Positions 44,395 to 55,930 of a stretch of DNA of 64,000 nucleotides are shown here, in pieces. Numbering within the stretch: position 1 is the stretch's first letter; each line of letters starts with the position of its first letter. The DNA comes from Gymnothorax reevesii (taxonomy: Eukaryota; Chordata; Actinopteri; Anguilliformes; Muraenidae), in the NCBI GenBank assembly GCA_029721435.1, contig CM056576.1, positions 61,337,876-61,401,875 on the forward strand, given 5' to 3'. The translations under genes and the position numbers were made by a program. The notes beneath the pieces are model-generated. The model was not told where the DNA came from, searched no databases, and saw nothing but the letters and a program-made list of their open reading frames with translations.

Positions 44395-44940
44395 TAAAAT
44401 AAAAATAATGCCGTGTACTGTAGTATAGCCTAGTGAGCTGAAGGTGCACTGTCCTAATAAATGAAAAAAAAAAAAGATCAAACATTCAATAAACCCTGAG
44501 AAAGACATCAAAACGGTCATTTCAAAACAAAGTTCAAATTTTTCTTGTCACTGCAACATTTCAAAACAATAAACTTCAGTGCATAATGTCTCTAAGATGA
44601 CATTTGAAAACACTAACTAAACATATAACTAACTGAATTAAAGGGCATATTTTTTACCATTTTAAATTCTGTGCCATAAACATAAATAATGCCACATATT
44701 TTAGTGTAGCCTAGCTCTGTAGAGCTCAAGATGCACTGTCCCCATTTTAAATAATTAAATGAAAAAAAAAATGAGCGAAACGTAAAAGTGCATTCAATAA
44801 ACCCTGAAAAATAGCCATTTCAAAATGGTCTTTTCAAAACAGAAAGCTCATGTTTTCCTTGTCACTACAACATTTCAAAACAAGAAGTGCACTTCAATGC
44901 ATGATATCAATGACATTTTAAAACACTAACTAAAAGTGCA
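44395..44940. repeat. Duplicated 3' UTR unit of the hAT element
   Basis: Two diverged tandem units of about 280 bp share AATAATGCC, TAGTATAGCCTAG/TAGTGTAGCCTAG, TTCAATAAACCCTGA and CTTGTCACT-CAACATTTCAAAACAA. They lie between the transposase stop and the element terminus. Confidence 0.8.
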
Positions 44941-44959
44941 CATTTTTGTACCATTTTGT

Positions 44960-45987
44960 TCAGACTAAGTTCTGTGCCAAAAACACAAGCCTATCCACTG
45001 TGTCTGGTTTGAGAGATGCTCGGTGGCATGCGACTATATTCCCACTGGTACTAAATACCCTTTCTGATGGGGAACTGGTGGCAGGGGCACACAGATACTT
45101 TTTTGCCAGATTTTTCAGATTTGGGAACATTTGCTCATGGTCTTTCCACCACTGCAGGGGATTTGTTTCACTGTCAGCACCAACAGACTGCAAGTAGGCA
45201 GACAACTCTCTCTCAACACACTCTCTCCGTGATAGTGTCTGAGATGATGATGTTGCCTTTTTGAAGAAGCTTCCAGCGGTTTTCTTCTTTGGTGGCTCTG
45301 TTGGTGCATCATGAGGCTCAGGCTGTAGAGTGGGTGTGGCCAGCTCAGCGGTGCCCTGGACCTGGTCAGACTCAGAGAGACTTGCTTCCATCTCGGTGAT
45401 GGCTCTGCTCTTGATTAGCTCCACCCTGTCCTCTGCACAGTAGGTTGTCTTGAACCTGGGGTCTACTAAGCCTGCCATGTCAAGTAGGTCATTTGTAGAA
45501 AGATCAGAAAACTTCTCCCGCAGGTAACCCAGGATGGAGTCTTTGATAGACTTGGTCAGTGGAGTGTCATCCTCCTGAGGTGCCAAGATGCTGGACTGGA
45601 AGAGATGAAGCACAGGCTTGACAAAGGACACAGTGACGTAGCTCTCACTGGATAGAGCGTCAGTGAATTCCAGGAGGGGTTTGAGAGCCTTGTGCACTGA
45701 CTCAAGGACTTCCAGGTCGGACCAGGTCAGAACGAGATGGCGGGTTTTCTTGTCTGCGGCTAAGACTTGAGCAATAGCTCGCTCCTGCTCCAGCACCCGC
45801 TCAATCATCTTCTCTCGGGATCCCCACCTGGTAGGAGACTCACTGATCAGCTGGTGTGCAGGGAGATTCATCTCTTGCTGTGCTGCGGACAGGTCTCTTC
45901 TCCTCTTCCAGCTGAATGAGAAGCTGCTCACCACCTTCTTACACACAGAAACAGCACGGTCGATACGCACGTCTCTCATGCTTCTCT
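44960..45987 (-). CDS. hAT transposase, exon 2 (C-terminal half)
   Basis: After the acceptor (minus strand CTTTACCTTCAG|AGAGAAG) the frame runs 1028 bp to its stop and continues exon 1 exactly. It holds the end of the RNase H-like core with its inserted helical domain, a SPTRWGSR motif, the LVDPRFK motif and the hAT dimerisation region at the C terminus (NPLQWWKDH, SSPSERVFSTSGNI, VDRLVFLAQN). This is the conserved hAT ending. No stop or indel was seen. The whole protein would be 620 residues. Confidence 0.92.
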
Positions 45988-47207
45988 CTGAAGGTAAAGA
46001 CAAACATTTAAAATGTTATAGGAACTGTGAAGAAATCCACTCAGTCTCAGCCTAACACCAAAATAAGTTTGGGAATTATTTCTACATAATAGATACACTG
46101 TATAAAAACCCATGGCTGCATAAGCTATGACTTTTGCACAGCACTGTATTTTCTACAGCTTTGATTTTAAACCTAAATTAATAGTTTTAAGTATGCATAA
46201 GACGAAGGGGATATTTATTGATTGCCTACCCTAATCAATCAATCAATCTCTCTCTCTCTCGCATTTTTTCCCCACCGATTTTTCCCCTCACTGTGCCCGT
46301 TTATTCAGCAAATCGTGTGTGTATGTGTGTGAGTGAGTAAGTGAGAGAGAGAGTGCAGGTGCAGTGTTGGCTATTACGTCACCGTGCGTTTTAAATGCAC
46401 TCCCGTTTTCAAAGATGCATAGTAACGCAGTATATGTATTTAATTACAGTACATAAGTAGTTTTTTTTGCGGATTTGTACTTTACTCAAGGTTTTTTTTT
46501 TTTAAACAGGGATTTGGCGTGTTCGAGAAGAACAACGGAGTATCTTTGTGCAGATTTGTCTGCCAGTGGACGTGGAGCTGCATATTTATGCACGCAGTTA
46601 CAATATTCTATCACTACATGGCACAATAGGATCAGTTATTGAAAATTTACAACTGGGAGAGACTGCCTGTGTGGTTTTGAATAGTGTATATTTCATTCAC
46701 CTGAAAAGTGATTAAAGAGCACAAGGAGAGAACAAACAGTGGTTGCTTTGCTTATTTACATGCGTACTATGAAAAATACTTTGTACTTGCACTTTTGATG
46801 CCTAAGTTAATTTTTTCACGTAATACTTTTGATACTACCTAAGTACATTTAATGTGACTTAAGGACATTTGCTCAAGTAATTTTCGTATGGGTGACTTCA
46901 TCTTTTGCCAATGTTACTTACAGTTATGTACTTAGTTATTTTTTTCCAGTACTTTATACGCATCTACCAGTTTTCTACCGTAAGTCAATGAATAATGCAG
47001 CTTTCAGAACGTTATTGTAGCAAGATCACGTAAATAATTCCAGGTTAAGCGTGCATTATTGGACCTCGGTATTTCAAAAATCCTGGCTACGGCCCTGCAC
47101 ATACACACACTAGAGGTGGGACAGCCGAACGAAGCCCGACGGGCCCGTCGTTAACATTGCTGGTAATGAAGTTGATTACTACTTTCCTAAACGGGGGAAA
47201 CACTCAC

Positions 47208-48042
47208 CAATTGCAAGATGCAAGCGATGACCAAAGCATTGTAGTCGTGTCCAGTTGTTCAGACCCACCGCTTTGATGATATTAGACCCGTTGTCGGTGG
47301 TGATGCACACTTGTCGCGCTTCACTTAGGTTCCACGACACGAGAGCATCTCGCAAGCCTTGTGCGATGATCTCGCCAGTGTGATCATCAGGGAGAAAGCT
47401 TGTTTGTAGGCACTTGGTTTGCAACTCCCAGTTGTCGATGTAGTGGATTGTTAAACTGAGATACGGCTCACATGTTCGGCTACTCCACATGTCCGTAGTT
47501 GTGGAAAAGTGGGTCACATTTGCTAGCTGGCTGGCTAGCTCTTCTCTGACTTTAACGTACAACTTCGGTAGAGCTTTCTCGGAAAATACTTTTCGACTGG
47601 GTAGCTGATATTTAGGGTCAAGCGTTTTGATGAGCTTTTTAAATCCTGGCTTTTCCACCGCACTGACTGGCGCCATGTCTTTTGCTATGTAGTATGTTAC
47701 TGCGGACGTAATCTCCTTCTGTTTAGCACTACTTTTGTCATACGGTGTCGATCTGGATATGGATGAAGGCAGACTCATTTGCATCAGCGAGACATGCTTT
47801 GGTGCTTTACTCGGTGTGGAGCCGGCTGCCAAGCGAAGTTTAAAGCACTCTTCATATTCTTGTGGGTGGGTTTTCAAATGATGAAACAAATTTGTAGTAC
47901 TGCTCCCTTTTGTAGCAACGTGTTTGCGGCATATCCTGCATATGACCGTTTCTTGTTTAAGGTCTTCTCTTTTGAAGCCAAACCATCGCCAGATCATGGA
48001 TCCCGTGCTGTTTTTTTTCGGGAGCAGTTCGTCCGCCTCCAT
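47208..48042 (-). CDS. hAT transposase, exon 1 (BED zinc finger and first catalytic residues)
   Basis: The chosen start is MEADELLPKK at 48042, the first Met that begins close to the BED finger; the frame is open further upstream to 48207 without domain support. The finger is C-x2-C (residues 35 and 38) with His 54 and 59, in the context TTNLFHHLKTHP. Next come the N-terminal DNA-binding region and the first two acidic residues of the DDE/RNase H core in TTTDMW and TTDNGSN. The exon ends at donor ATTG|GTGAGT (47207). Splicing to 45987 (1220-bp intron, phase 1) joins LHLAI to ERSMRD without a break. It should cut and reinsert the element. Confidence 0.92.
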
Positions 48043-48662
48043 CTTCAATTTCTGTCGCGCATTGAAACAACTGACGCAACAGCCAAGAGATAGGACGAGA
48101 ATTCGTGACGTAGGGTTAGAGTGCGCGTGTTTTGGCTCTCGGTGAGAGAGGGAGACGAGAATGCCTGCGGGTGCAAGCATGTGACAAACATGCATTCGAA
48201 TATTCACGATATAGTAATTTACTACATCGAGCAGAGACGAACCTGAGATACATCGAGTATACTCGATGTACCGCCCAGTCCTAATTAGGCCAAATGGGTT
48301 AAAGAGAAGGTATCATGAAGGTATTATTTCTTAGTAAACTAAGTTGTTTTTCATTCATGTTCCATGCTTAAAAGAAGAAGATATCATGCCTTAAATAGTA
48401 CTTTCAGTTGTTTTCATATAATTTAAAGTTTTTATTTTTTATTTAGTGGGCACAAGTGTTTTAGAAAATAAATGGAGGACAGTTATATTTGTCTTGTGGT
48501 TTTTTTTTTTTTTTGGTTGATCCGTCTTGTCTTGTCTCCTTCGTAGAAAATCTTGCTTGTGAATTTGACTTAAAACCAGCATTTGTGAAATTTCTACCAG
48601 TCTCTATCGCTCTCGCATGAGTAGTGTCAATAAGGCTTTTTAATGAATAAAAGAACATACCT

Positions 48663-49500
48663 TTAGGGTGAATGGAATCTGTACTGTTTGTGACATCCTC
48701 CTTCATTGAGTTTTAATGCATTTATCACAAAACGTGCTGTGGAGAAGCACAATTTTGTGAAAGGTTGGGTGTATTTGCGACTTGAAGATGATGTGGAAGG
48801 TGCTTTGATTGAACAAAATATATGATCCACAGGTACATAGCATTCATCATCAAGTCTTGGCCAGGAGAGGCTTCTTGTTGGGCCTTTGGAATGCATAAAT
48901 ATTATTAATGCATATTTTTTATCCAGACAAATGCCTTTGATGATTCCAACATACCAGTCACCTTCATATTTGGCAGCAACATACTGCCCAGACTTGAAGT
49001 TGATGCTCTGTACTGGGGATGTGGATGTGACTCCAAGAGTGTCAGAAGAGATTCTGTACATGCACAGTTCATTGTTTGCAACTCTAAAAGAGTGATATGA
49101 CCTTGTGCCATGCACAGTTTTTAGGCCCAGAAATCTGGTTTTTAACACTTGCACAAAATTGTCTTCCTCTGCTTGTAATGTACAGTAACATAGAAGAAAT
49201 GAATCCATGGTATGTTAGCCTTGGCCCATTGGTACAGCTGCAGTGGTGTTAAAATGTGTTCAGTTAATGTGGCTTGGAGGCTGGCAGCTCTAGCCAATTG
49301 CTTCACAGTTCCTCCTGTGTCGTCACAATGGCTTTTGCCATGTGAAGTGACAAAAAAATGCCACTCAGCAGTGATGCCGAAGTCACATTCATGTTTCAGT
49401 AAATTCTCGATTCTTGTAAATCTTATTCCGGGTGGCTGCACCATCACTCTAGGACATTATCAGCTGCAGATTTGGAACCAACGACTTCAGAAATGGCACA
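48663..49500 (-). pseudogene. Relic of an unnamed transposon-associated protein family (SDGAA...HFFVTSHGKS)
   Basis: Two minus-strand segments in different frames form one decayed coding region. The upstream one (49142-49500) begins SDGAATRNK in one frame and continues DFGITAEWHFFVTSHGKSHC and GGTVKQLARAASLQ in another. The downstream one (48663-49208) has a Tudor/SH3-like SGQYVAAKYEGDWYVGIIKG block. I have seen such a pairing in uncharacterised multicopy proteins of fish and invertebrates that behave like transposon genes. I cannot name the family. Frameshifts show that this copy is inactive. Confidence 0.6.
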
Positions 49501-50340
49501 ACATCACAAAGAAATGTCCCACACAAATTGCACATTATTCTCATATTAACTGGAAGAATTTTCTATGAAAGGAAACAAGACATCACTATACAGTAATTTT
49601 ACGGTACATTTTGCTCTAATATCTCATCTAGAACATACCAAAGATTGGAGCCCCTATTGTTTGTCAGTACTGAGTTATAGTATGCCAAATTAGGCCCATT
49701 TTGGCCAAAACTACAACTCGAAGACCAAATATTTTCCCACTCGCATTACATCTGATTTACTTTTGTATCCTACATATGAGGAAGCTATTTAAATATTCCA
49801 TATGCAACTAATTAGAGTTGTAGGTACTCATTAAAAGGATGGCGAAATCTTGTATGTAGCCCCTTAAAAACCCCTTAAAACTCCGAGAAAATTTGCCTAA
49901 AATGCCTATGAAAAGCATACCCAAAGTAAATTGAACGCTGTTCTTGAACCGTTTGGACTATATGGATGGTTATGGTCTCATTTGAAAGGAAACACTCTGA
50001 AGTTTTACCCCAAGCTAAGAGAAATACTCTACGTGCTATTGTCATTGAGTAATCCAAGCTGGAATACACTGAAGTAGAAGGTTTTTACTCTCGCCAAAAT
50101 TTTTTTTTGCAAAAAGATGCCTGTAGATGAGAGCAGCTGGGACTTATTAGCTGAAAAACACAATGGGACCACAGCATGAAGCCTTACTTAGTTCCAGTTC
50201 AAATTTGATAACAATCCAACAGAAAATGAGCATTTTACACATGTTTTTCTAAGGCCATGTCTAGGCGTTTCCAAAAATGGCCATTTGGGGACTCCAAAAG
50301 GACCCTTGGATAACCATGGTCACAAACCTAGGATAAAAGG
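49501..50340. other. smc6 intron, unclassified
   Basis: No gene was recognised. The sequence contains phrases such as CCCATTTTGGCCAAAACTACA and CTAAAATGCCTATGAAAA that look like dispersed repeats. It may be further body of the element that carries the relic at 48663-49500. Confidence 0.35.
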
Positions 50341-50419
50341 GCATAACTCTTGAACGCTTCAATGTATAGTCATAATGTTGGGTTCTAATGAAAGGTGACA
50401 CTTAGAGGAATCCAATCCC

Positions 50420-50810
50420 ATATCCAGATTCACTATCAATATTGCTGAAAAAAAGTTACTGAAGCATAAACTCAAATTTGTGCACATAAGAGTCAAAACG
50501 AGTGCCGTTATGTAAACAAATGCTTTTTTATATGAAAGGTAAACAAACAAATAACCTTTACGCAGCAAACTCACAGTAAAATATTTACAATATATGATCT
50601 ATAAAAAAAAATGTAAAAGTTACTGAAGCAAAAACTCAAATGTGTGCATATAAAAGTCATAACAAGTGCTGTTATGTAAAAAATGTTTTTGATATGAAAT
50701 GTAAGCAAACAAATAACCTATCCATAGCAAAATATTTACAATATATGATAAATAAAAAAATTAAAAGGTTACTGAGGCATTAACTCAAGTTTGTGCATAT
50801 AAACCCCAAG
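50420..50810. repeat. Tandem repeat, two and a half units of about 170 bp
   Basis: Units share GTTACTGA-GCA-AACTCAA-TTTGTGCATATAA, GTAAACAAACAAATAACCT and AAAATATTTACAATATATGAT. They start near 50453, 50617 and 50768. Confidence 0.8.
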
Positions 50811-51189
50811 GGGAGGAGATTCTGACTTAGTGCTTTTACATATATCCAAAGCAAAGGAGAGATTCCTTTGTCTTTGTCCTTGCCTGTAACGAAGACCCTA
50901 TGTGGCTCATAGTAAAATGGATCCTATTTACTTACTTTGTCTCACTCTGATTTCTTACGGGGATGAAAATTAAAATTCCCACAACAACCAACGCCGGCGA
51001 AAAAATAACTTCCTTCCACCTTCGGTGACGGAGGTAATAACGCGTAATATGGTTATAATATAATCATCATAATATCAGCATCATATTATCATATCCTTTT
51101 CCCGTAATTATTTACCCAGAATTACAGAATAAGAAACAGAATCACCAACTCCGGTGAAAACATGACGTCCTTCCACCTTCCGTGACAGA

Positions 51190-51290
51190 TGCAAATAATA
51201 CGTAATAATAATAATAATAATAATAATTATAATTATAATAATAATAAAATATAAACGTAATATTATTATATAATGAAATATAAGTTATAA
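51190..51290. repeat. (TAA)n-rich microsatellite
   Basis: About ten AAT/TAA units with interspersed TTATAAT, next to the ORF at 51266-51574. Confidence 0.9.
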
Positions 51291-52321
51291 TATGAAGCGT
51301 ACTTGTCAAGAGTAATGTCATCTCCCGCGAGAAACATTTCCTCTGCTACGGAGCCATCACGGTTTTGGTCCGATATTTCTTCCCCTGAGCAATCACTTGC
51401 ACGCCAAGTGCACAGCTCTGCAGCTTCTGAACTGAAAATGATTTTTTTTCGCAACCTTTTCGCAATTTTTTCTTTCAAACTCCGAAAACAACCATCAGAC
51501 ATTCGCTGGAAATCTCTCTCTGCCTCGCTGTGTTTTGCGTAACGCGCTGCAGGCATTACGCACAGCTGAGCCATATTCTGTCCATTCTCTTACGCGAGCG
51601 ATAGGCAGCGCTAGGTTTTTCTCCACCCCAACAACCTATATATCGGCGTTTCCAGAATTTCGGTGGTATTACAATGCAGCAATCGTCGTCTCGATTGGTT
51701 GTTGGTTGCTCGGGCTACACGCAAAAAAAGGAGGCATGAGCTTCGTTTCAACACAGGCACTCGTTGGCTATAGCAGGCTGAAGACAGAGCAAGGAAGCAC
51801 GTAACTGGTCGAGTAAGGTGTCAATCGAAAGGTTAGTGGAAGTGGAAATGTACTGTTTAAATCTGTATCGAAGCTACGACTACTAATGCTGCGAACTTTG
51901 TGGATAACCACCGACTCATTTCAAACGATGCAGCAGCTGTTCATGGATATTTACCGGTATAATAGTGTGTTTTGGACTAAAAACTTTACTTGGTTGGATT
52001 TACTGGAACTTCGTGGATGTAACAAGACCATGTTTGAGGGGATATGTTGAACAGGGGAAATGCCAGCTGGTGGCATTGGTGAGTTACCTCAGTTCTGTAA
52101 CTGTTCGTTTGTTTGTTTGTGGTCTGACATAGGCGTTGATTAAAGCTGCTGTGATGATTATACTTTGAAATGGTTGGCATCATTCGAATCTCAAGAATCT
52201 TAGCTTTCCGACGATATGTGGCATGAGTATCTCAGTTGCATACAAGCTGTGTAAATGACGTAGTATGTTTTTAACTTCACTGACGGCCCGATTACGGGCC
52301 GTCGGAGTGGTAACGGGTTAA
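51266..52321 (-). mobile_element. Possible piggyBac-type 5' end with truncated ORF
   Basis: At 52318-52321 TTAA adjoins CCCGTTACCACTCCGACGG (minus strand), and a 9-bp palindrome GACGGCCCG/CGGGCCGTC lies at 52282-52303. TTAA plus a CCC start and a subterminal palindrome is the piggyBac pattern. On the minus strand 51266-51574 is a 102-codon ORF whose end is acidic (SDCSGEEISDQNRDGSVAEE), as in piggyBac N termini. It runs into the TAA microsatellite, and no DDD domain follows. The other terminus was not found. Confidence 0.4.
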
Positions 52322-53214
52322 TGATCCTGCATAATTTGCACTGTTTTTATTGAAGTTTTATGATTTTCCTACTGTCTCTATACTCATGAAGATTTATATT
52401 GTGTCACATCTATAACATTGCTGCACAACTAGCACTAATCAACTGCACTGCACTTTACAAGGGCTTGCACCCTACTTGGGCCCCCCTGGACGGGTGTTAT
52501 TTATTTATTCCTCCAAGCAAGGGGACCCTGTGTAGGTACAGGCCATATCTGTATTTATTTTTATTTGACCTTGTTCTTTGTCTTGTCTGGTTTCAGTTTG
52601 TGTAGCTGTCTTGTTGTATAGAGCATTACCAAAGCAAATTCCGAACAACTGAAGTTGTATGGCAATGAAGTATTGAAACTTAAAAGGGTCAGATGGGTAC
52701 TTAAAAACTGGAATTTTTCATTTGCGATTGTGTTTTCAGTTTTTGGCTGCTCCTAGGTACTTCAGGTCACCTTCTAGCAGGCCTTTTGCTGTTTTCCTGC
52801 TGTCTGGGTACAGGAGGGTCACCCCAGAAAAATATATAGAGCTGACTTGAATACTTCAGCTCCAGCAGAGATCTGAAAACTGCTCAGAAATATAGACGCT
52901 TTGGGGGTACGCCCCCCCCACCCCCACCCCTTGCAGGGGCCATAAATCACTGATTAATGATTCATGAGGGGAACCTAAAACTTTACAAAGCCTCCTTAAA
53001 ATAGTTGATTTACATATGGGTGGAGTTAGAAGAAAATCTGAGATGGTCGAACTGGGACTCTTGCCTGACTTGGCATGGAATGACCCATATACATGTAGCT
53101 GTAACCCAATTGTCCCTGATGTGATGTATGTTAATTTCTTGGCTTTATTCCCAAATCAGTACATATTGTGAGATGATTCCCATGAGTGATATGTCCTGCA
53201 AATTTGCTGCCTGT
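52322..53214. other. smc6 intron, unclassified
   Basis: No gene was recognised. A run CCCCCCCCACCCCCACCCC lies at 52912-52930. Confidence 0.4.
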
Positions 53215-53615
53215 AATTACCTCTGCCATGGAGGTTTTGTTTTCACCCCTGTCTGTCTGTCTGTTAACTTGGTAACTCAAGAAGTTATGAATGGTTTGAC
53301 ACGAAATTTGGTAGGATGATAGATGGTCGTCCAAGGATGAGTTGATTCAATTTTGGAAGTGATCCGAAACGCATTCTGGATTCTGGATCTGGAAGAATTA
53401 CATTATGTCTGTTAAACGCGCACCTGTGTGATATTTCTGACCGGATAGTTCAAAAAGATATGAACTGCTTGGTGCAAAATTTAGTGGGATGATAGGTGGT
53501 CGTCCAAGGAAGAGTTGATTGAATTTTTGAAGTGACTGGAAACGGATTCTGTTACCCAAAAAAACAAATGCGTGGCGTGGCTGAGGTATGCGCTCTACCG
53601 AGTGCCCCATACTTC
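53215..53615. repeat. Dispersed repeat with CTGTCTGTCTG and a partly tandem body
   Basis: It begins ACCTCTGCCATGGAGG with a CTGTCTGTCTGTCTG run, contains two diverged units (GATGATAG-TGGTCGTCCAAGGA-GAGTTGATT near 53317 and 53489), and ends GTGGCTGAGGTATGCGCTCTACC. The start and end are loosely inverted. It lies immediately before smc6 exon 6. Confidence 0.6.
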
Positions 53616-53686
53616 TAGCTGTTTTGGAGTGGATTGCAACATCAGCATCATTCCTTATTTTCTGCAACTCATACTCTCTCGCACAG

Positions 53687-53767
53687 GTGGATAATCCAGT
53701 GTCCATATTGACTCAAGAAATGAGTAAGCATTTTTTGCACTCTAAAGGAGAAGGAGATAAATACAAG
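53687..53767 (+). CDS. smc6: smc6 coding exon 6 (Q-loop)
   Basis: Acceptor CTCGCACAG|GTGG, donor TACAAG|GTGAGT. It encodes 27 residues, [20 protein letters not shown] then GEGDKYK. It includes the Q-loop glutamine (about residue 194), which contacts the nucleotide-bound magnesium in SMC heads. Phase 0 at both ends. Confidence 0.95.
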
Positions 53768-53937
53768 GTGAGTTCACTGTGGAATGTTATATTGTTGTTT
53801 GCCTATTTTGTAAATTATGTAATTACATGACTGTCAGTGATATCCTTTGCACAAAAATGAACAATCCACTTTCTTGATTATATCTTAATTTTGTGAAATG
53901 GTCAGTATTCAAGTCCTTGAATTTGCTTTTTGTGAAG

Positions 53938-54039
53938 TTTTTCATGAAGGCCACGCAGCTGGAGCAAATGAAAGAAGATTACACGTACATTATGAGGACA
54001 AAGGCTGTCACCAGGGATAACATTGGGAAGCATGAAGAG
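53938..54039 (+). CDS. smc6: smc6 coding exon 7 (start of the coiled coil)
   Basis: Acceptor TTTGTGAAG|TTT, donor GAAGAG|GTACCG. It encodes 34 residues starting [35 protein letters not shown] is the invariant Smc6 stretch where the head passes into the N-terminal coiled coil. The intron from exon 6 is only 170 bp, by far the shortest here. Phase 0 at both ends. Confidence 0.95.
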
Positions 54040-54817
54040 GTACCGCGTTTTTCCTGTTCCTAATGAAACGTCATTCACAAAATGTTGTTCTACAGTCTGT
54101 CTGTCCTCTTGGCTCATAATGGTTATAATTAGGGTATTATTTGAATAAACTCTGATGCCACTGTCCAAGAATTTTTGCCTCATTAAATATGACCGTATTT
54201 AGAGCAGCATGAAAGAATAAAAACTCCCTTGGATTTTTCTCAATGCTCTACTCTTTATTACCTTTAATCAAACAGGAGTGCTGGCACCAAACTGTAGAAA
54301 TTTAGTGGGCCTGAACAGCGAGTGGGTTGGGCATTCATTCAGTTTTTTATTTTTTTTATGGGCCGATAAGCTATTGTCGTGGTTTTTTTGTTCGTCATCT
54401 GTCCTCTGGAACATTTTTTTTTTTCTTTTCTTTTTTTGGCCTAATGAATTTTCCTGTAAATTTGCCATAGCTTACTAGGAAACCATATCTCCAGAAATTT
54501 TTTTTTTTTTCAGATTGTTAATTGAATCATTTTCCTCTGTGGACCATGCCAAGACCTTAAAAAAAAAAAAAAAAGGAAAAAAAAGTCTCGGTGCCATGAA
54601 ACAGGAAGTTGTTCTTACTGAAACAAACACTGTCAAAACTGGTACAAGCGTCAGACACAAAATAAGAATCTAGTTCGGAAGATGTCCGCTTGCCGGTCTG
54701 AGCTTGCGCGTGGACATTGTGCTTCAGAGAGCCCCCAAACACAGAATCATGTTTGAATAATGATGTTTTCTCTCCACTCAGGAAATAACCGGTCACTCTT
54801 TATTTGAAGTGTTACTC

Positions 54818-55150
54818 ATAAAGGCTTTATACAGCATGTATAATGCCTTCATGAATGAGACATAATGTCTTCATAAATCATACATCGGCGAATGTCATGC
54901 TTTGTAAAGGGTGAAATAACACATCCTTATTCAATATGTGATGCCATATGAGACAATATCACTTTGCTGACAATGTCACCCTTTATCGCAATTCGCCACT
55001 AGCTAAGTGACATCGTCAGTTATATCTCAGCTGGCATCACATGCTGAAGAAGGATGTGTTCATTCTTTACAAAGCATGACATTTGCCTATGTATGATTTA
55101 TGAAGACATTGTCTCATTTATGAAGGCATTATACATGCTTTATAATGTAT
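54818..55150. mobile_element. Foldback MITE, arms of about 125 bp
   Basis: AAGGCTTTATACAGCATGTATAATGCC at the left pairs with GGCATTATACATGCTTTATAATG at the right. The pairing continues through ATGATTTATGAAGACAT and GATGTGTT-TTC. The loop (54950-55030) is short. No ORF. Confidence 0.8.
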
Positions 55151-55344
55151 AATCCACTTCCTTCCTTCCTTATTTTAGTGTTATATAAGTATTTTACCAA
55201 GGTAATTGTAAGCAAAAAATTCCTGTCATATATGATTATGCCCATCTTGCATTTTTTATTTTTTTCGGACCCAGACCAACATTGTGGCTACTTGTGGCTA
55301 AACAATTTTTTCTGAATTTAGCCACAGTGGCTACACATTTTTCC

Positions 55345-55560
55345 CCTAGTGCAAGCACAGGAAAACCTGTGGGCTGAGTTAAAGAGGGCAGTTGATAAGA
55401 ACAAACTTGAGAATGTGAAGGATCTTGAAAGGGTCTGCTCACAGGAATGGTTCAAAATTCCCCCAAATGTGTGTCTTACCCTTGTTGGAAATTACAGGAA
55501 AAAATCCCATGTTATCCTTGCCAGAGGTGGTTACCAGAGACTGTATAAAAAGATGGACAC
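55345..55560 (+). pseudogene. Tc1/mariner transposase, C-terminal fragment
   Basis: The frame reads ENLWAELKRAVDKNKLENVK, then DLERVCSQEWFKIPPNVC and LVGNYRKKSHVIL. This is the conserved end of Tc1 transposase after the third catalytic residue. The upstream DDE blocks are absent, so this is a truncated relic. It is in smc6 sense orientation within intron 7 and is not an smc6 exon. Confidence 0.85.
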
Positions 55561-55802
55561 AGCACCCGGGTCTGAAAAGTGAGGCCGATGGAGAAATCTC
55601 AAAAATTTGCATTATATTTAATGGCCGGCAGATGGCGACGTAGGTGCTTGCAGAAAGAAGTTCAATGCTATTGAAGTCTATGAGAAAATTACCCTACTTT
55701 GCCACCTGATTAATTATTTCATTAATGATTTACCACATCATTTTATGGTATTTATCGCAAGTTTCACGTCTCCTTCAATATATCGTGATGTTCATTTTTT
55801 TT

Positions 55803-55930
55803 ACCCCTCAGCCCTCAAGGCTGACGGGGTATTGCTATCCTTCGTGGGGTTGGGCGGGCGCGCGGGCGTCTCCAAAAACCTCGGCATCGGGCTGAGGGGT
55901 ATTCCGTGCATTGCACGCCTATTTTGTAAA
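55803..55930. repeat. GC hairpin repeat
   Basis: ACCCCTCAGCC-CTCAA-GGCTGACGGGGT (55803-55830) is a strong 11-bp-arm hairpin followed by a GGGCGGGCGCGCGGGCG run. It resembles the hairpin ends of the Helentron-like copies, but its GTCC core is missing. Confidence 0.5.

Larger units (their letters stand above)
44086..48283 (-). mobile_element. Complete hAT (Ac/ZBED-type) transposon with perfect 8-bp TSD and intact transposase
   Basis: ATTAGGCC occurs at 44078-44085 and 48284-48291. Between them the termini TAGGGCTGGGCGATATAG and, in reverse complement, TAGGACTGGGCGGTACAT form inverted repeats (two differences in the first 15 bases). The 4198-bp element encodes a two-exon transposase on the minus strand. 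It lies in smc6 intron 5, opposite to the gene. Perfect TSD, matching ends and an open transposase together suggest recent activity. Confidence 0.93.

Noticed and set aside
55349..55582. Possible smc6 coiled-coil exon (charged, Leu-rich)
   Set aside because: The motif order is that of a Tc1 transposase C terminus, and it would interrupt the conserved exon 7 to 8 continuity.
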